Assembly: GCF_963259705.1 (NCBI RefSeq)
Contig: NC_081844.1
Span: 101,954,671 to 102,018,670, forward strand
Direction: 5' to 3'
From: Myotis daubentonii
Lineage: Eukaryota > Chordata > Mammalia > Chiroptera > Vespertilionidae
DNA length: 64,000 nucleotides
The position numbers and the translations under genes were made by a program. Positions 34,940 to 46,176 of the stretch are shown piece by piece (the stretch's first letter is position 1; the number at the start of each line of letters is the position of its first letter). The notes below the pieces were generated by a model, which saw nothing but the letters and a program-made list of their open reading frames with translations, did no database searches and was not told the DNA's origin.

Positions 34940-35483
34940 TAAAATTATAATGATTAAAACATTGCTGATCTGGCATAGTAACAAACAGATAACAATGGCA
35001 GAAAAGAGTTCAAAAATAAACCTGCATAATTTTGAAAATCTAACATATGATCAATGTGGTATTTGAAATCATTTCAGCTCATGGGGAAAGGGAATGGTGA
35101 ATTATTCAATAAATAGCATTGGTTTAATAGCTATAAGTGCTCACTCACACAATATAAAATAAAATTTCTTAAGGATTAAGAAAAGTAAACAAAAATTGTA
35201 ATAGTGAACATACTATAAAAAATTGGGATAATATTTTTATAGTTTTGGAATCAGAAAGACCACCTTACATGAAACACACAGGCTATTTATCAAAGATAAA
35301 TAAATTTAGTTGTATATATTTTTCCATGACATGATTTATTATTTTTAACAAATTGTACATTTATGGTGAATTTAGCCACTCCTTAGAGACTTTTTTTTTT
35401 CTTTTTCTGCTTGTTCACAGTCTGTCCTTAGTGGGATAGAAATCATTAAAATGAAACAATTAGCAACAACAAAGTATTTGTTT

Positions 35484-35687
35484 GTTTATTTATTTTATTT
35501 CAGAGAGGAAAGGAGAGGGAGAGAGATAGAAACACCAATAATGAGAGAGAATCATTGATCAGCTGCCTCCGGTATGCCCCCTGCTGGGGACGAAGCCAAC
35601 AACCGGGCTTGTGTTCTGACTGGAGATTGAACCATGACCTCCTGATTCATAGGTAGACTCTCAACCATTGAGCCACACAGGCCAGGT
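35484..35687 (-). mobile_element. Ves SINE
   Basis: An antisense Ves SINE running from 'tttattttatttcagagaggaaagg' to 'gagccacacaggccagg'. The tRNA-like head is mutated. Target duplications are not clear. Confidence 0.85.
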
Positions 35688-35913
35688 GGTGGTGGTGTTT
35701 TTTTAAACTTGTTAAATTAGCATACATAAGCAGAAGCAGCTCCACAATTTATAAACATGAGGGTTTTCCTATCTGGTTGGAGAGTGTGTGGGCGGGAGTT
35801 GGGGCAAATACTAGTGCTCATGCACATGTGTATGTGTGTGGGGTGTCATTGTGGGCGGGTTGCTGAAGCTGCGCTTGAATACCAAAGACATCGTATAAAC
35901 ACAATATAAAATA

Positions 35914-36318
35914 CTAGAGACCTGGTGCATGAATGGTGCACCCTTGGAGTCCTTTGGCCTGGACTGTGGGATTAGGCCAAAATCAGCTCTCTGACATCCC
36001 CTGCGGGGTCCTGGATTGCAAGAGGGCACAGGCCAGGCCAAGGGACCCCACCGGTGCAAGATTGGGGCAGGGGAGAGACACAGGTAGTTGGCCAGCCAGA
36101 AAGGGACTGTGGGAGGGCTCCAGGGTATGTCCAGCCCTTCTCACTCAGTCCTGAGCAATCTAACCTACTGGTTGGACTGTCTGCCCCCTGGTGGTAAGTG
36201 CATGTCATAGCAAGTGGTTGAGCAGCCTTAGCATATCATTAGCATATTACGCTTTGATTGGTTGAACGGCCGACCAGTCAACTGGACACATAGCATATTA
36301 GGCTTTTTTTATATAGGA
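35914..36318 (-). mobile_element. Helitron, first of a head-to-tail trio
   Basis: The left end is A|CTAGAGACCTGGTGCATGA and the right end TTTTTTTATATAGGA. It belongs to the subfamily with 'gcatatcattagcatatta' and 'tttgattggttgaa', also seen at 61949-62413. Its last A at 36318 directly touches the CTAG of the next Helitron. Confidence 0.9.
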
Positions 36319-36788
36319 CTAGAGGCCCGGTACACAAAAATTTGTGCACTCGGCGAGGGGGCGGTCCCCTCAGCCTGGCCTGTGCCCTCTCGCAGTCTGG
36401 GAACCCTCACGGGATGACCACCTGCTGGCTTAGGCCCACTCCTCGGGGGACTGGGCCTAAGATGGCAATCAGACATCCCTCTGGCAGCCCGGCAGCCCTC
36501 GGGGGATGTCCACTTGGCAGCGGGGAGCAGGCCTAAACTGCAGTCAGACATCCTTAGTGCTGCTGAGGAGGCAGGAGAAGCTCCCACCACCACTGCTGTA
36601 ATGGCAGCCATCAGCCTGGCTTGTGGCTGAGCAGAGCTCCTCCCATGTGAGAGTGCCCTGACCACCAGAGGGCAGCTCCTGCATTGAACGTCTGCCCCCT
36701 GGAGGTCAGTGTGTGTCATAGTGACCAGTTATTCCCAGTCCTTCTGCTGTTAGGGTCAGTTTGCATATTACCCTCTTACTATATAGGA
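36319..36788 (-). mobile_element. Helitron, second of the trio
   Basis: It begins CTAGAGGCCCGGTACACAAA, a hairpin mutated at one base, and ends TTACTATATAGGA. It has the full-length standard body with CACCAGAGGGCAGCTCCTGC and 'ctgccccctggagg'. Being next to 36789-37470 gives the composite junction TATATAGGA|TAGAGGCCTGG, also seen at 47104/47105. Confidence 0.9.
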
Positions 36789-37470
36789 TAGAGGCCTGGT
36801 GCACGGGTGGGGGCCAGCTGGTTTGCCCTGAAGGGTGTCCCGGATCAGGGTGGGGGTCCTGCTTGGGTGCCTGGCCAGCCTGGATGAGGGGATGATGGCT
36901 GTTTGCAACTGGTCACACCCCCTTCAGGGTGGGGGTCCCTGCTGGGGTGCCTGGCCAATCTGGGTGAGGGGCTGAGGGCCGTTTTCAAGCTGGCGGGCGA
37001 CTGAAGCTCCAAATCTCTCCTTTTTTTTCTTTTATTTTTTATTCTGGGATTTATTTACCTTCTATGGCTGTCACTGGAACTGAGAGCTGGCTTTAGCTCT
37101 GAGGCTCAGCTCCAGCTCTGAGACCTCGGCTGCTGAAAGCAGGTATCTGGGTTTGTTTGGCTTCTATAATTGAAAAACTGTTGCAACTCCAGCTCTGAGG
37201 CCTGGCTGGCTGAAAGCAAGTTTCTGGTTTTTTTTTAGCTTCTATAATTGCAACATTGTTTCTTAGGCTGTAGCTCAGAGGCCGACAGCAGCAGGCGGGG
37301 AACCTTGGCTTCCTCCATTACTGGAGTAAGCAAGCCTCCTGTTTGCTTCAGCTGCCTGGCTGCCAGCCGCCATCTTGGTTGGCAGTTAATTTGCATATCA
37401 CCCTAATTAGCCAATGGGGAGCGTGTTGGAGGTACGGTTAATTACCATGTTTGTCTATTATTAGATAGGA
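36789..37470 (-). mobile_element. Helitron, third of the trio (B-type)
   Basis: It begins TAGAGGCCTGGTGCACGGG, lacking the usual first C, and ends TGTCTATTATTAGATAGGA|T. The interior differs from the standard body: 'ggtgcctggcca..ctggatgag' repeats, a T-rich patch, two copies of a 'cagctctgag..gctgaaagcag..tctgg' unit (about 37095-37250), and 'gccatcttggttggcagtt'. The copy at 47105-47650 is the same type. A captured host segment is possible but unproven. Confidence 0.85.
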
Positions 37471-37539
37471 TGATAAGATCTCTAAAGTAATACATAGGAA
37501 ATGATACATGGGAGAGGGAAGCAAGGAAGGCTTTAATTT

Positions 37540-38290
37540 GTAGGGAAGTTTTAAAGAGTCATATGCCTTATCTTTTACATGGTAGAAGAGCCCAGGAGGT
37601 GGGGCATTAGTGTGAGAAAAAAATGCTCAAAGCATAGAGAACAACGTGTGCAAAGGCCCTGGAATGTGAAGCAGCTAGCAGATGATTCAGTATGACTGGC
37701 TTGAGTTATAGAAAGAAAATGATAGAAAAAGGTAGAAAAGTAGGCACTGGCCAGTCTTTGATTGCTGTGCTCAGAAGCTTAGATCCATTCTATCCTGAAG
37801 GCAGTAGAGAGTTCCAAAGGAATCTTAAGCAAGAGAGTGGTCTGTTCAAAATTCTGTGTTACAAGGAGGAGCGTAGTAAGGTATGTGGGGTGTATGATTT
37901 GGAAATTTAAGTGCCTAGCACTGTACTTTGGCATGACAGACCAAACACTTTAGAGAACAAATCTGGATGAAAATGATAAATGAGGTGTTCATTCTCATCC
38001 TGTGAGTCTGAGGGGCTTTGGGGCCATTAGGGAGATCTGAGCAAGAGGCAATCAGAAATACCTGTGTGAAGTGTGATAAAGGCTGGAAGCTTGTGAGTGA
38101 GATGACCCAGAAAAAAAATATCTAAAGTGAGGAAGCAGAGCAGAGGACCAAAGCACTGATGGGGCTAAGAATGTTTTACCTGGAGGAGACAAGATTTAGA
38201 AAGATTTACTTGTAGCTGGAATTTGCTGTCCTAGATAGGAAAGTGGATTTCACTGATACCCCAAGTCTTCAATGGGTGAGCTAGGAATAA
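37540..38290 (-). repeat. Ancient L2-like repeat
   Basis: The plus-strand phrases 'gtgtgcaaaggccctggaatgtgaagcag' (37647), 'gaatcttaagcaagagagtggtctg' (37822) and 'ggaggagacaagatttagaaagatttactt' (38180) occur in the order of a widespread ancient mammalian repeat that I take to be L2 in antisense. It is heavily diverged. Confidence 0.45.
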
Positions 38291-38369
38291 CAAAACAAGA
38301 CTTTAATGTAACATATATTAGTCATCTACATATTCTCTATAAAAATGTATCTCAAACTTTAATATATTA

Positions 38370-39170
38370 AAACAATACATACTTATCTTATAGTTTCCAT
38401 AGGTCAAGGAGTGAGCAGTGGCTTAGTTGGGTGGTTCTGGCTTAGAGTCTTAGTTGTATTCCAGTTGTTGACGAAGGCTAGAGTCATCTGAGGGCTTAAC
38501 TGCAGCCTACTGGACAACTTTCAAAGTGGTCAGCTTAGCCTGGCCAGCATGGCTCAGTGATTGAGCGTCGACCTATGAACCAAAGGTTTGATTCCTGGTC
38601 AGGGCACATACCTGGGTTGTGGGCTCTATCCCCAGTGTAGGGCACGATACTTATCATTGATGTTTCTATCTCTCCCTGTCCCTTCCTCTCTGAAATCGCT
38701 ACAAATATATATTTTTTAAAACGTAATCAGCTCATGTGGCTGGCAAGTGGCTGCTGGTTGTTGGCAGGAGGCTTCATTGTTTCTTTCTAGGTGCCTCCCC
38801 ACAGAGGTGCCAATCCTCAGGCTTATGTGAGGGTCTTTATGCCATGGAGGCTGGCTTCTCGAGGAACTAGTGATCCATGAGATAGCAGGTTGGAAGCTGT
38901 AGTATCTTTCGTAACTCCATCACAGAAGTCATTTCCACAATATCCTGTTGGTTGCAGGGGTAAAACCTATTCAGTGTCAGAAGGTGGAGGCTACTAGGCA
39001 AGGACATAGAAAGCAGGAGGCCAGGACCATTGGGGGCCACCTTGGTGCTTAGCCAAGGTGATAAGATACACTGCTTCATAGATGGCAGGTTTCTGGTCAC
39101 TGAAGGCACATGAAGAAAGCCTGGGCTGAAAGAGGCAAATGAGGAAGGGGCTGTGAGCACATGTAATGGT
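38370..39170 (-). repeat. Ancient LTR-like repeat (family uncertain), interrupted by a SINE
   Basis: The phrases 'tatagtttccataggtcaaggag', 'ggcttagttgggtggttctggctta', 'gttggcaggaggcttcattg', 'gccatggaggctggcttct' and 'accattgggggccaccttgg' follow a known-looking ancient repeat, probably of ERVL/MaLR origin. I cannot name it securely. A Ves SINE splits it at 38538-38722. Confidence 0.45.
38538..38722 (+). mobile_element. Ves SINE
   Basis: A sense Ves SINE. The head has GGCTCAGTGATTGAGCGTCG (A-box region) and GTTTGATTCCTGGTCAGGGC (B-box region), then the 'catacctgggttgtgggctc' block, 'ttatcattgatgtttctatc', a CT-rich tract and an A/T-rich end. It is somewhat shortened in the middle. Confidence 0.92.
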
Positions 39171-41708
39171 TAGACTAGACAAGCTTCCTCCTTTTAACAC
39201 TGTTCTCCTGTGAGTTTTAAACTGTCTTGGAGAAAAGAGAGCAAGAGAGAGAAATTGAGTGGAAGACACCAAAAACAGTTTTTATTTTTATAGTAAAAAT
39301 ATTTGATGAGTTATTTGAAGGTTACATTGATTAAGTGAGCCTGAAGGTGAGGGCGAACCAGAGCAATCCCCCAAGGTGAGATGATTGGCATATACCATGG
39401 AGAGGATAGCGAGAACTTAAACACTGAGAATTGTTTAATTAGCCTAACTGCATTCAAGACCTCTCAGCCTAATTTTCATTGTTTGTATTACATACCATAA
39501 CATCTTTCAGTATCAGCCCATCTTTTTTCTTGCAGCCTCAAACCCCAAGACTCCAAAACAGTGTTTTAGATAACCTACCAGGCATTTCATTCTCTAAAGA
39601 AACCAATTATATAGGAAATTAATAATTAAAAATTATAAATAGAAAGAACAAGAAAACATGCATACTCCATGTCCTGTGGGTAGATTTTTGCCTGGTGTGT
39701 AGGGAATTAGGTGCAAAAAAATCCATTTATGTTACCATCACATGTCTCATTTCTCATGCACCACACTGCTGATTCCCCCCCACCTCCCCCCCTTGTGTCT
39801 TTGTCAGTACATGGGACCAATGGAGAGGGGAAGAAAAGTGAGTGATTTATTTGACGGTCTGTCAATCATATCGGCAAACAGAGAAATTCCAAAGCTGTTT
39901 TTAACCTCTATAGAAACAGTTAGTTGGACCATATGCTTTTTTTCTTCTTGCCAGATGTTGTCATTCATCAATTTCCTATTAAGAAAATGGGATTCTGTAA
40001 AAACGACTGAGGTTTTTTTCTCTCCCTCATTTGTAATAGATATTCCACAAAATCAGATTGCAGATGTATTCTGCTGCGTCTGTGAAATAACTTCTGACAC
40101 TTGGTAGTCTTCATTTTCATTTGGACTGACCTTTAATGGTGTTTCTTATGTGTGGTCACCACATTACTCACGAATATTATTTTAAAATTACCTTTACCCT
40201 GACTTTAAGCCTAGAGGTTAAATAGACTTGTTTGTGATTATCCAGTCTATAAAAAAGGTAGAAATTCAGCGGTCATTGAAAAATATCTGTAACCTAATGA
40301 AACACACACAGTTTGGAGAGAAAAGAGAGATAATAACATATTGGTAAATTCAAGTAAGCAGCATGAGCCAAATGTTAATTACCCCAAAATGTCAAAAAAG
40401 TAAAAAAATTGAAAAAAAATATATTGTGTCCCCCTCCCTTCCCAAAATAGAAAATCATTTTGCTTAACAGAAGAAATACTTAATTGCTATACAATCCTGG
40501 GTGGATGTGTTTGTTTGCTTGTTTATTTATTGTCAAGGATGAAGACACTTAGAAAGTGGAAGGTATCCTTTTCTTAGCGACAATAAAACCCTTTCATCCT
40601 GTACACAGCAGTGGTATTGCCTTCAGGCTTGGCAGGACTCTAACAACAATAGCATTTTGGTTTTTCAGTTTAAATGCTCTAGGTAGTTGGAATATACTGA
40701 CACTTGCCATCATTTCTAACACACTCTCTAGAAGTATTCTTATGCTAACACTAGTGGCTTCAAATGTTTGCTTGTCATGCTGAATTCGCTTAGCAAACCA
40801 GCTAACATGCAAGTTGAAGGGGAAAGAATATCGTTGCATAACTTTCCATCAGCAGTGTTTTGCATTGCCTTATTAATAGGAACTGACTCTCCGACAAACC
40901 CTGCAAATAGCTTATAGAAGTGAGGAATACTCTGAAATTCAAGGCAAATGTCTTTCAGTAGTTAAGCACTGATCAAAATTCCAAGTTTTCTCTGGCTGTC
41001 AGCCAGCAAGAAAGACACAGGATCTGCTCATTGCACAAAGATTTTGGTAGAAAGCCACTCAGAAGAAAAAAAAATCTATAACTTTACAGCTGTCAGACTT
41101 TGTTGTATCCACTCCAGACTAATATTCTCAAGTCTAATTTTTTTAAAGGTCACAAACGAGCTATAATATAGTTTTTAACATTTTAATTTGCCCATTTCTT
41201 CCCCTGCTGTGTTTTTCCCCTGCTGGGATGGCTCCACTCATGAAGGTCAGGGGAATGATAATGCTGAGGGAGCTCCGTATTTTATTCATAGACCTGGTAG
41301 AGAGTGCATAGAGCCATAAACGTGTGTCTCCATCACACGGCGTTGCTATTGACCCCTGGCCTGAGCTGGAGATTGTACCTTCTCAGGGGATAACAAATGA
41401 TTCACTTTGAAGGTAGGCAGAGGCCTGGAACTCGCTTAGCCAGACACTGCCAGTTTTCCTGAATGATCTCTGGTGATTGGTTTGCTCCTATGAATAGACC
41501 GTTTGTGAGTACACCATGGAACTCTGTTTATTTAGGAATATGTCTTTGACAAGAACAGTTGTCTGAGAGTTGAGATGATTAGTCCTTTATTTGCTAATGC
41601 AGATTCCCAATCGACTGTTGGCTAAAAAGGCATTTTAATCCTGAGAAAACATTGCTGTCACTTTGGGCACCAAAACCCATTTTGGGTGTTTGATCGAATT
41701 GAGCCATT

Positions 41709-41709
<1 letters not shown>
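39171..41709. other. No recognisable gene or repeat
   Basis: This is one of the longest stretches with no repeat I recognise. Open frames of up to 121 codons (39742-40107, plus) have no domain, conserved motif or splice context. It is the most likely place for conserved non-coding elements, which only alignment could show. Confidence 0.5.

Positions 41710-41748
<39 letters not shown>
41710..41748. repeat. (CA)n microsatellite
   Basis: An uninterrupted CA dinucleotide array of about 39 bp. Confidence 0.97.
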
Positions 41749-41750
<2 letters not shown>

Positions 41751-42679
41751 CTACACCTCTATTCACCCCAAGCACCTCCTTTAAGGTCACTGTGGCTTGA
41801 CCTCTAACAGCCAACTAAAGTCCAGTTCTATAAAGTGACCCAGAGCAATGAGCCACCTTTCCCCTTTCTAATCCAGTCTCAATGGGGACCATGGTTAAAA
41901 TAAGAGTAGAAGAGAGCACAGAGACAATACCCTGACACTGACCTTGCCTTGACTTAGGGAGAAGGATCTCCAACAGGTCCATGGTGGGTGAGGGTAGATG
42001 GAGCCAGAAGCCTACATCCAGAAGGTTATTTCACCTGGCGGTAACATTCTTTAAAACTTCATAATTAGAAGTACAATATTATTTTCCAGTGGAGTTGTAC
42101 TAATACACTATTAGTTATACATTCACATAGTCTATTAAATAAAATATAAAAAAAGCAAGGACTACTTTTAAAAATATTGTTTTGCTTTTATTTTTAGTGT
42201 ACTTAGGTACGTCACATTTTTTCAGTGGCATCTGGCTGAGCCCTGTGAGAGGCTGTAGTCTTTAAGACTGGTTTCAAACAAAGCTCAAGTGCCCACCACA
42301 GAGGTCCACTGGACCCTCAAGGCTGAGAATGGGCCCATCTCCCTGTTACTCAATGCGCTGACCTCTAGTTATTTTTTCTAAGATGTCAACATTTCTTCTG
42401 TTCTCTTAATTGCTGTCCCGTTTTTCCCAATTTACAATTCTCCATCCCAGTCCCCATCCATTATGTTTTTGCTTTTGCTTCCTTCCAAGATCTAAGAAGT
42501 CAGCAATCTTTTACTTATTATTTTAAATTCAAAATACCTTGACTTCACCTGAATTTCACCCCTATATTTCCATTTCTGTGACATTGTCCAAGCCTCCATA
42601 GCCTCACCTCTGAACCATCTTTAGCTAACGCTGGGTTTTCTTCGGAGGATCCAGGCCAGTCCCTCTTTTTACCCATCTG
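41749..42679. other. No recognisable gene or repeat
   Basis: No supported feature. Confidence 0.5.
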
Positions 42680-43340
42680 TTTTGGCTTCCTAGGAATATC
42701 GTAACAAATTGTCACAAACTGGATGGCTTAAAACTACAGAAAGGTATTCTCTCACAGTTCTGGAGGCTAGAAGTCTGAAATCACATTGTCCACAGGGCCA
42801 TATACCCTCTGAAGGCTCTAGGTCCAAATCTTTTCCTGCCTTTGTCTTTCTTCTCGTGGCTTTTAGCAATCCTTGGCATCACTGCAATACGTACATTTAT
42901 CTTTGCATTTCCTTCTCCTCTGTGTCTGTGTGCCTGTCTGCATGTCCTCTGCTTTCATATGCATCAGTCATTGGATTTAGGGTATACCCTAATTCAGCCG
43001 TGGGCAAACTACGGCCCGCGGGCCAGATCCTACCCTTTTGAAATGAATAAAACTTAAAAAAAAAAAAAAAAAAAGACCGTACCCTTTTCTGTAATGATGT
43101 TTACTTTGAATTTATATTAGTTCACACAAACACTCCATCCATGCTTTTGTTCCGGCCCTCCGGTGCAGTTTAAGAACCCATTGTGGCCCTCGAGTCAAAA
43201 AGTTTGCCCACCCCTGCCCTAATTCATGACTTCATCTTAACTAACATCTGCAAAGATCCTATTTTCAAATATGGTCACATCCCAACATTCTTGGTCGACT
43301 TTAATTTTGGGAGAACACTTCAACCCACTATACCATCCAA
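42680..43340 (-). mobile_element. MLT1-like LTR (ERVL-MaLR), interrupted by an hAT
   Basis: An antisense MaLR-type LTR. Plus-strand landmarks in order are 'ggcttcctaggaatatcgtaacaaattgtcacaaactggatggctt', TTCTCTCACAGTTCTGGAGG, 'gtcattggatttagggtataccctaattca', then after the hAT 'gacttcatcttaactaacatctgcaaagatcct' and 'aacacttcaacccactata'. It is non-coding. The hAT at 42995-43216 splits it with a perfect 8-bp duplication. Confidence 0.8.
42995..43216 (-). mobile_element. Non-autonomous hAT transposon (nhAT)
   Basis: The terminal inverted repeats are CAGCCGTGGGCAAAC at 42995 and GTTTGCCCACCCCTG ending at 43216. A perfect 8-bp target duplication, CCCTAATT, lies at 42987-42994 and 43217-43224. 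It is the same family as 26834-27076 in reverse orientation, with an A run of about 18 in the middle. It has no coding sequence. Confidence 0.95.
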
Positions 43341-44589
43341 ATGCCTCTCCAAATGACCCAGTGGCATAACTGGCACACCTAGGAAAACAGCAGGTACAGT
43401 GGTTTACCTTTTTCTATTAAAGGTATCTGATGACATGACCAACATGGAGACTATAGCAAAGGCATGTAAAATAAATGATGTGAAATAAGATGAGAGATAA
43501 AGTGGTCTTTGCATGTCTTCTCTGTAGACACTTACACTTCCCCCACCAGCGGCTTGGCTGCATTCCACACCTGCCCCAACATAGAGAATGCCATATCATA
43601 ACCCAGGGCACAGGAAAAAGTGCCAAGCAGGGGACTCAAAGCCACTGTAAAAATATGGCACATTGTCTTGGAGCGCTGGGTGTATGCCATTGTAAGTTAT
43701 TGAAAATAATATTTTAGATTAAAATAAACTTTTTCAACATTTTAAAATTTTAGTTTTTAATTTCGAGGGCTTTGATATCTTTCATTCCTCCAGCTGTTAA
43801 TTCACTCTCTCCTGACAGGAGGGTGATTTCATTTGGAAGGTCTCTAATTCATTCTGTATGACTGCAATCAGATTTGTCTCAATATGCTTGCCATGTAGTA
43901 AAACTTCCATCAAGATTTTCTGGATTAATAAACCACTCTAAGAAATTGCTTTGATTCTTCCAGTCCCAAACCAAGAAACTGTTTCCTGAGCCCTTCATTT
44001 TTTATAGAGGCCCGAGTCACTTTTCTGACATTTCAATCTCTTTGCAGACTCATCTTCCAACATCTCCCCTGAGGTCTTTAACCATTATTCTGCTGCCCCA
44101 AACCGAGCAGGAATGAGGTGCTTCTGATTGCAAGAAATCCTTTCTATCCAGAACGTGAACACACTGCATTGTAGAGTCTGACGGTAGCATATCTTAGAGA
44201 ACAACCAGGGAAGGATGATTTTATCATTTACTGTTTGTTCTATAATCTAGTAACCCCTCCCCACCTCAAACTCAGATTAGAAACAGAAGAAATTGTACAC
44301 AGTGGTCTTCTAAATAATTCACTGCCACTATCTACTCCTCCACTTCCTCCTGCTCTTTAATTCTTCTCCACGTCTTCCTCCTCTCTGTTCTCCCTTTGGC
44401 TTTTTCTTCATCCAAGATAGAAGCCTATAGCTCCGGTGGCCAATTCATTTGTCATGTTTAACAGCTTCTTAAGCTATTGGCTTTGTATCTCAGCTTGGGC
44501 ATTCCTAACTCCTGACATTAATTCACTCTAACTTTTTTCCTCTTTACTTATCTAAATACAAATTAGTGAGCACTAGCTGAGTCCCTCAT
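43341..44589. other. No recognisable gene or repeat
   Basis: No supported feature. Confidence 0.5.
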
Positions 44590-45215
44590 CCCTCCCAAAT
44601 ACCCCCATTCCTTTATTAGTTATGGAACACAGCCTGAATCAATATAAACCAGAGGCACACAAATGCAGTAAGTTTTGTGTGTTTTTTAAAAATATATGTT
44701 TATTAATTTCAGAGAGGAAAGAAGAGGAAGAGAGAGATAGAAACATCAATGATGAAATAGAATCATTGATTGGTTGCCTCCTGCACCACCCACACTGGGA
44801 ATTTAGCCTGCAACCCAGGCATATGCCCCAACAGGGAATCGATCCATGACCTCCTGGTTCATAGGTCAACACTCAACCACTGAGCCATGCCAGCTGGGCC
44901 AAATGCAGTGGTTTTAACAGTATAGAAGTTTTATTTATCCTGTAGCAATGTGTAGATAGATAGCAGTCAGGAAGTTATGATTCTGGAGATCATTTATTCA
45001 GGGACATGGGTTACTCTTATCTGACTGCTCCGCAGCCTCCTAACTCTTGCCTTTTCTGCAAACCAGCTTGTCAACACCATGCCCACCCACACCCCAAGGA
45101 GTTTGGATTAAGAAAGAGAAGACATGGAAGGGAAGCAACTTTCTTTGAAGGCTCCATGTGGAAGTTGCACACATATCTTCTCAGTGACCAGAATATAGTC
45201 ACTTGACCTAGCTTT
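44590..45215 (-). repeat. Ancient repeat (family uncertain), interrupted by a SINE
   Basis: 'agtatagaagttttatttatcctgtag', 'tgattctggagatcattt', 'ttatctgactgctccgcagcc' and 'gtgaccagaatatagtcac' resemble a very common ancient mammalian repeat read in antisense. The family cannot be named with confidence. Confidence 0.35.
44670..44900 (-). mobile_element. Ves SINE
   Basis: An antisense Ves SINE with TTTATTAATTTCAGAGAGG, an 'aacatcaatgatgaaatagaatcattgattggttgcctcc' block and CAACCACTGAGCCATGCCAG. A perfect 9-bp target duplication, AAATGCAGT, lies at 44661-44669 and 44901-44909. Confidence 0.94.
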
Positions 45216-45405
45216 TAGGGAAATACCGATTCTACTGGGAATTTTATTTCTAAACTAGAGGCCCGGTGCACAAAAATTTGTGCACTCGGCGGGGGAGGGG
45301 GCTCCCTAAGCCTGGCCTGTGCCCTCTCGCAGTCTGGGACCCCTTGGGAGATAACGACCTGCTGGCTTAGGCCTGCTCCCGGGTGGCAGAGGGCAGGCCT
45401 AATCC

Positions 45406-46146
45406 TGCCGGGGTCCAACCCCAGCAGGTCCAGGGGTCCCCAAGGTGTGGATGAAGTCAGTGAAGAAGGAATGGCACCAAGACAGCCTTCAGTTGATCAT
45501 CATAGCCGGGTTCTCTTGTCAGGGCCTCCAGGTAGGTTCTGTCTAGGTTCTCCAGCCAGGTTCAGTCACCAGGTTCTAGTCAGGTTCTCTTGCCAATTTC
45601 TGTAATTAGGTTCAGTCCAGGATCTTTTGCCATGTTCTCTCACTAGGTTCTGTCTCTAGGTTCTGAGGCCAGTTTCTGTCCAGGATCTTTTGCCATGTTT
45701 TCTCCAGCGAAGTTCTTCTGTCTCTAGAGAACGTTCTGTGTAGGTTCTGTGCCTAGGTTCTGTCTCTCTTGGTTCTGTCTTCTAAGTTCTGTGTTCTAAG
45801 TTCTGTCTCTTGCTGTCTTGTTACATCTGTATTTATACCAGTTGATTCAATCCTATCAATCTCTATTACAAAGGTTAGGGCGTTTCTTATCTCCATTCCA
45901 GGGAGTAAAGATTATGTAGCTTAAGCATTATTGTTCGTAGTTAAAGTGATTAATTACCCACCTGGCACTTAATTAAGAGGTTTTATTCCCTCCCTAACTT
46001 CAGGGGAAAATCCCTACCTGGGGAAACCACCTTTCTCAGAGACCTTGGTTAAAACACATAGTGCCAAGAAGGTGAGCAAACATATTAAGAACAGTATGCC
46101 ATATGCCAGGTCCCTTGAAACAGCAAGCATGGACCGGCTCCTGGCA
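45406..46146. mobile_element. Class II (ERV2-like) solo LTR
   Basis: A 741-bp segment bounded by TGCCGGGG and CTCCTGGCA (TG...CA ends) and flanked by a perfect 6-bp target duplication, TAATCC, at 45400-45405 and 46147-46152. A 6-bp duplication is typical of betaretrovirus-like (class II) endogenous retroviruses. The first half contains about 20 degenerate copies of AGGTTCTGTC (45535-45800), which looks like a U3 tandem array. A TATA-like TATTTATA lies near 45831. No internal viral sequence remains, so this is the product of LTR-LTR recombination. Orientation is not settled because signals are weak on both strands. Confidence 0.85.
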
Positions 46147-46176
46147 TAATCCCTAGGTGCAGCCCCTGGTCGGGTT

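Larger units (their letters stand above)
34505..35330 (+). mobile_element. L1 ORF2 fragment, interrupted by a Helitron
   Basis: This is L1-type ORF2 sequence in plus orientation: 'gaaatctgctataccagataccaaata' before the Helitron, then after 34939 'aaaattataatgattaaaac', 'ctggcatagtaacaaacagataacaatggcagaaaagagttc' and 'cttcaataaatag...' style text as in old L1 copies. Joining the flanks across the Helitron restores continuous L1-like sequence, which confirms the Helitron's ends. Many stops are present. Confidence 0.65.
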
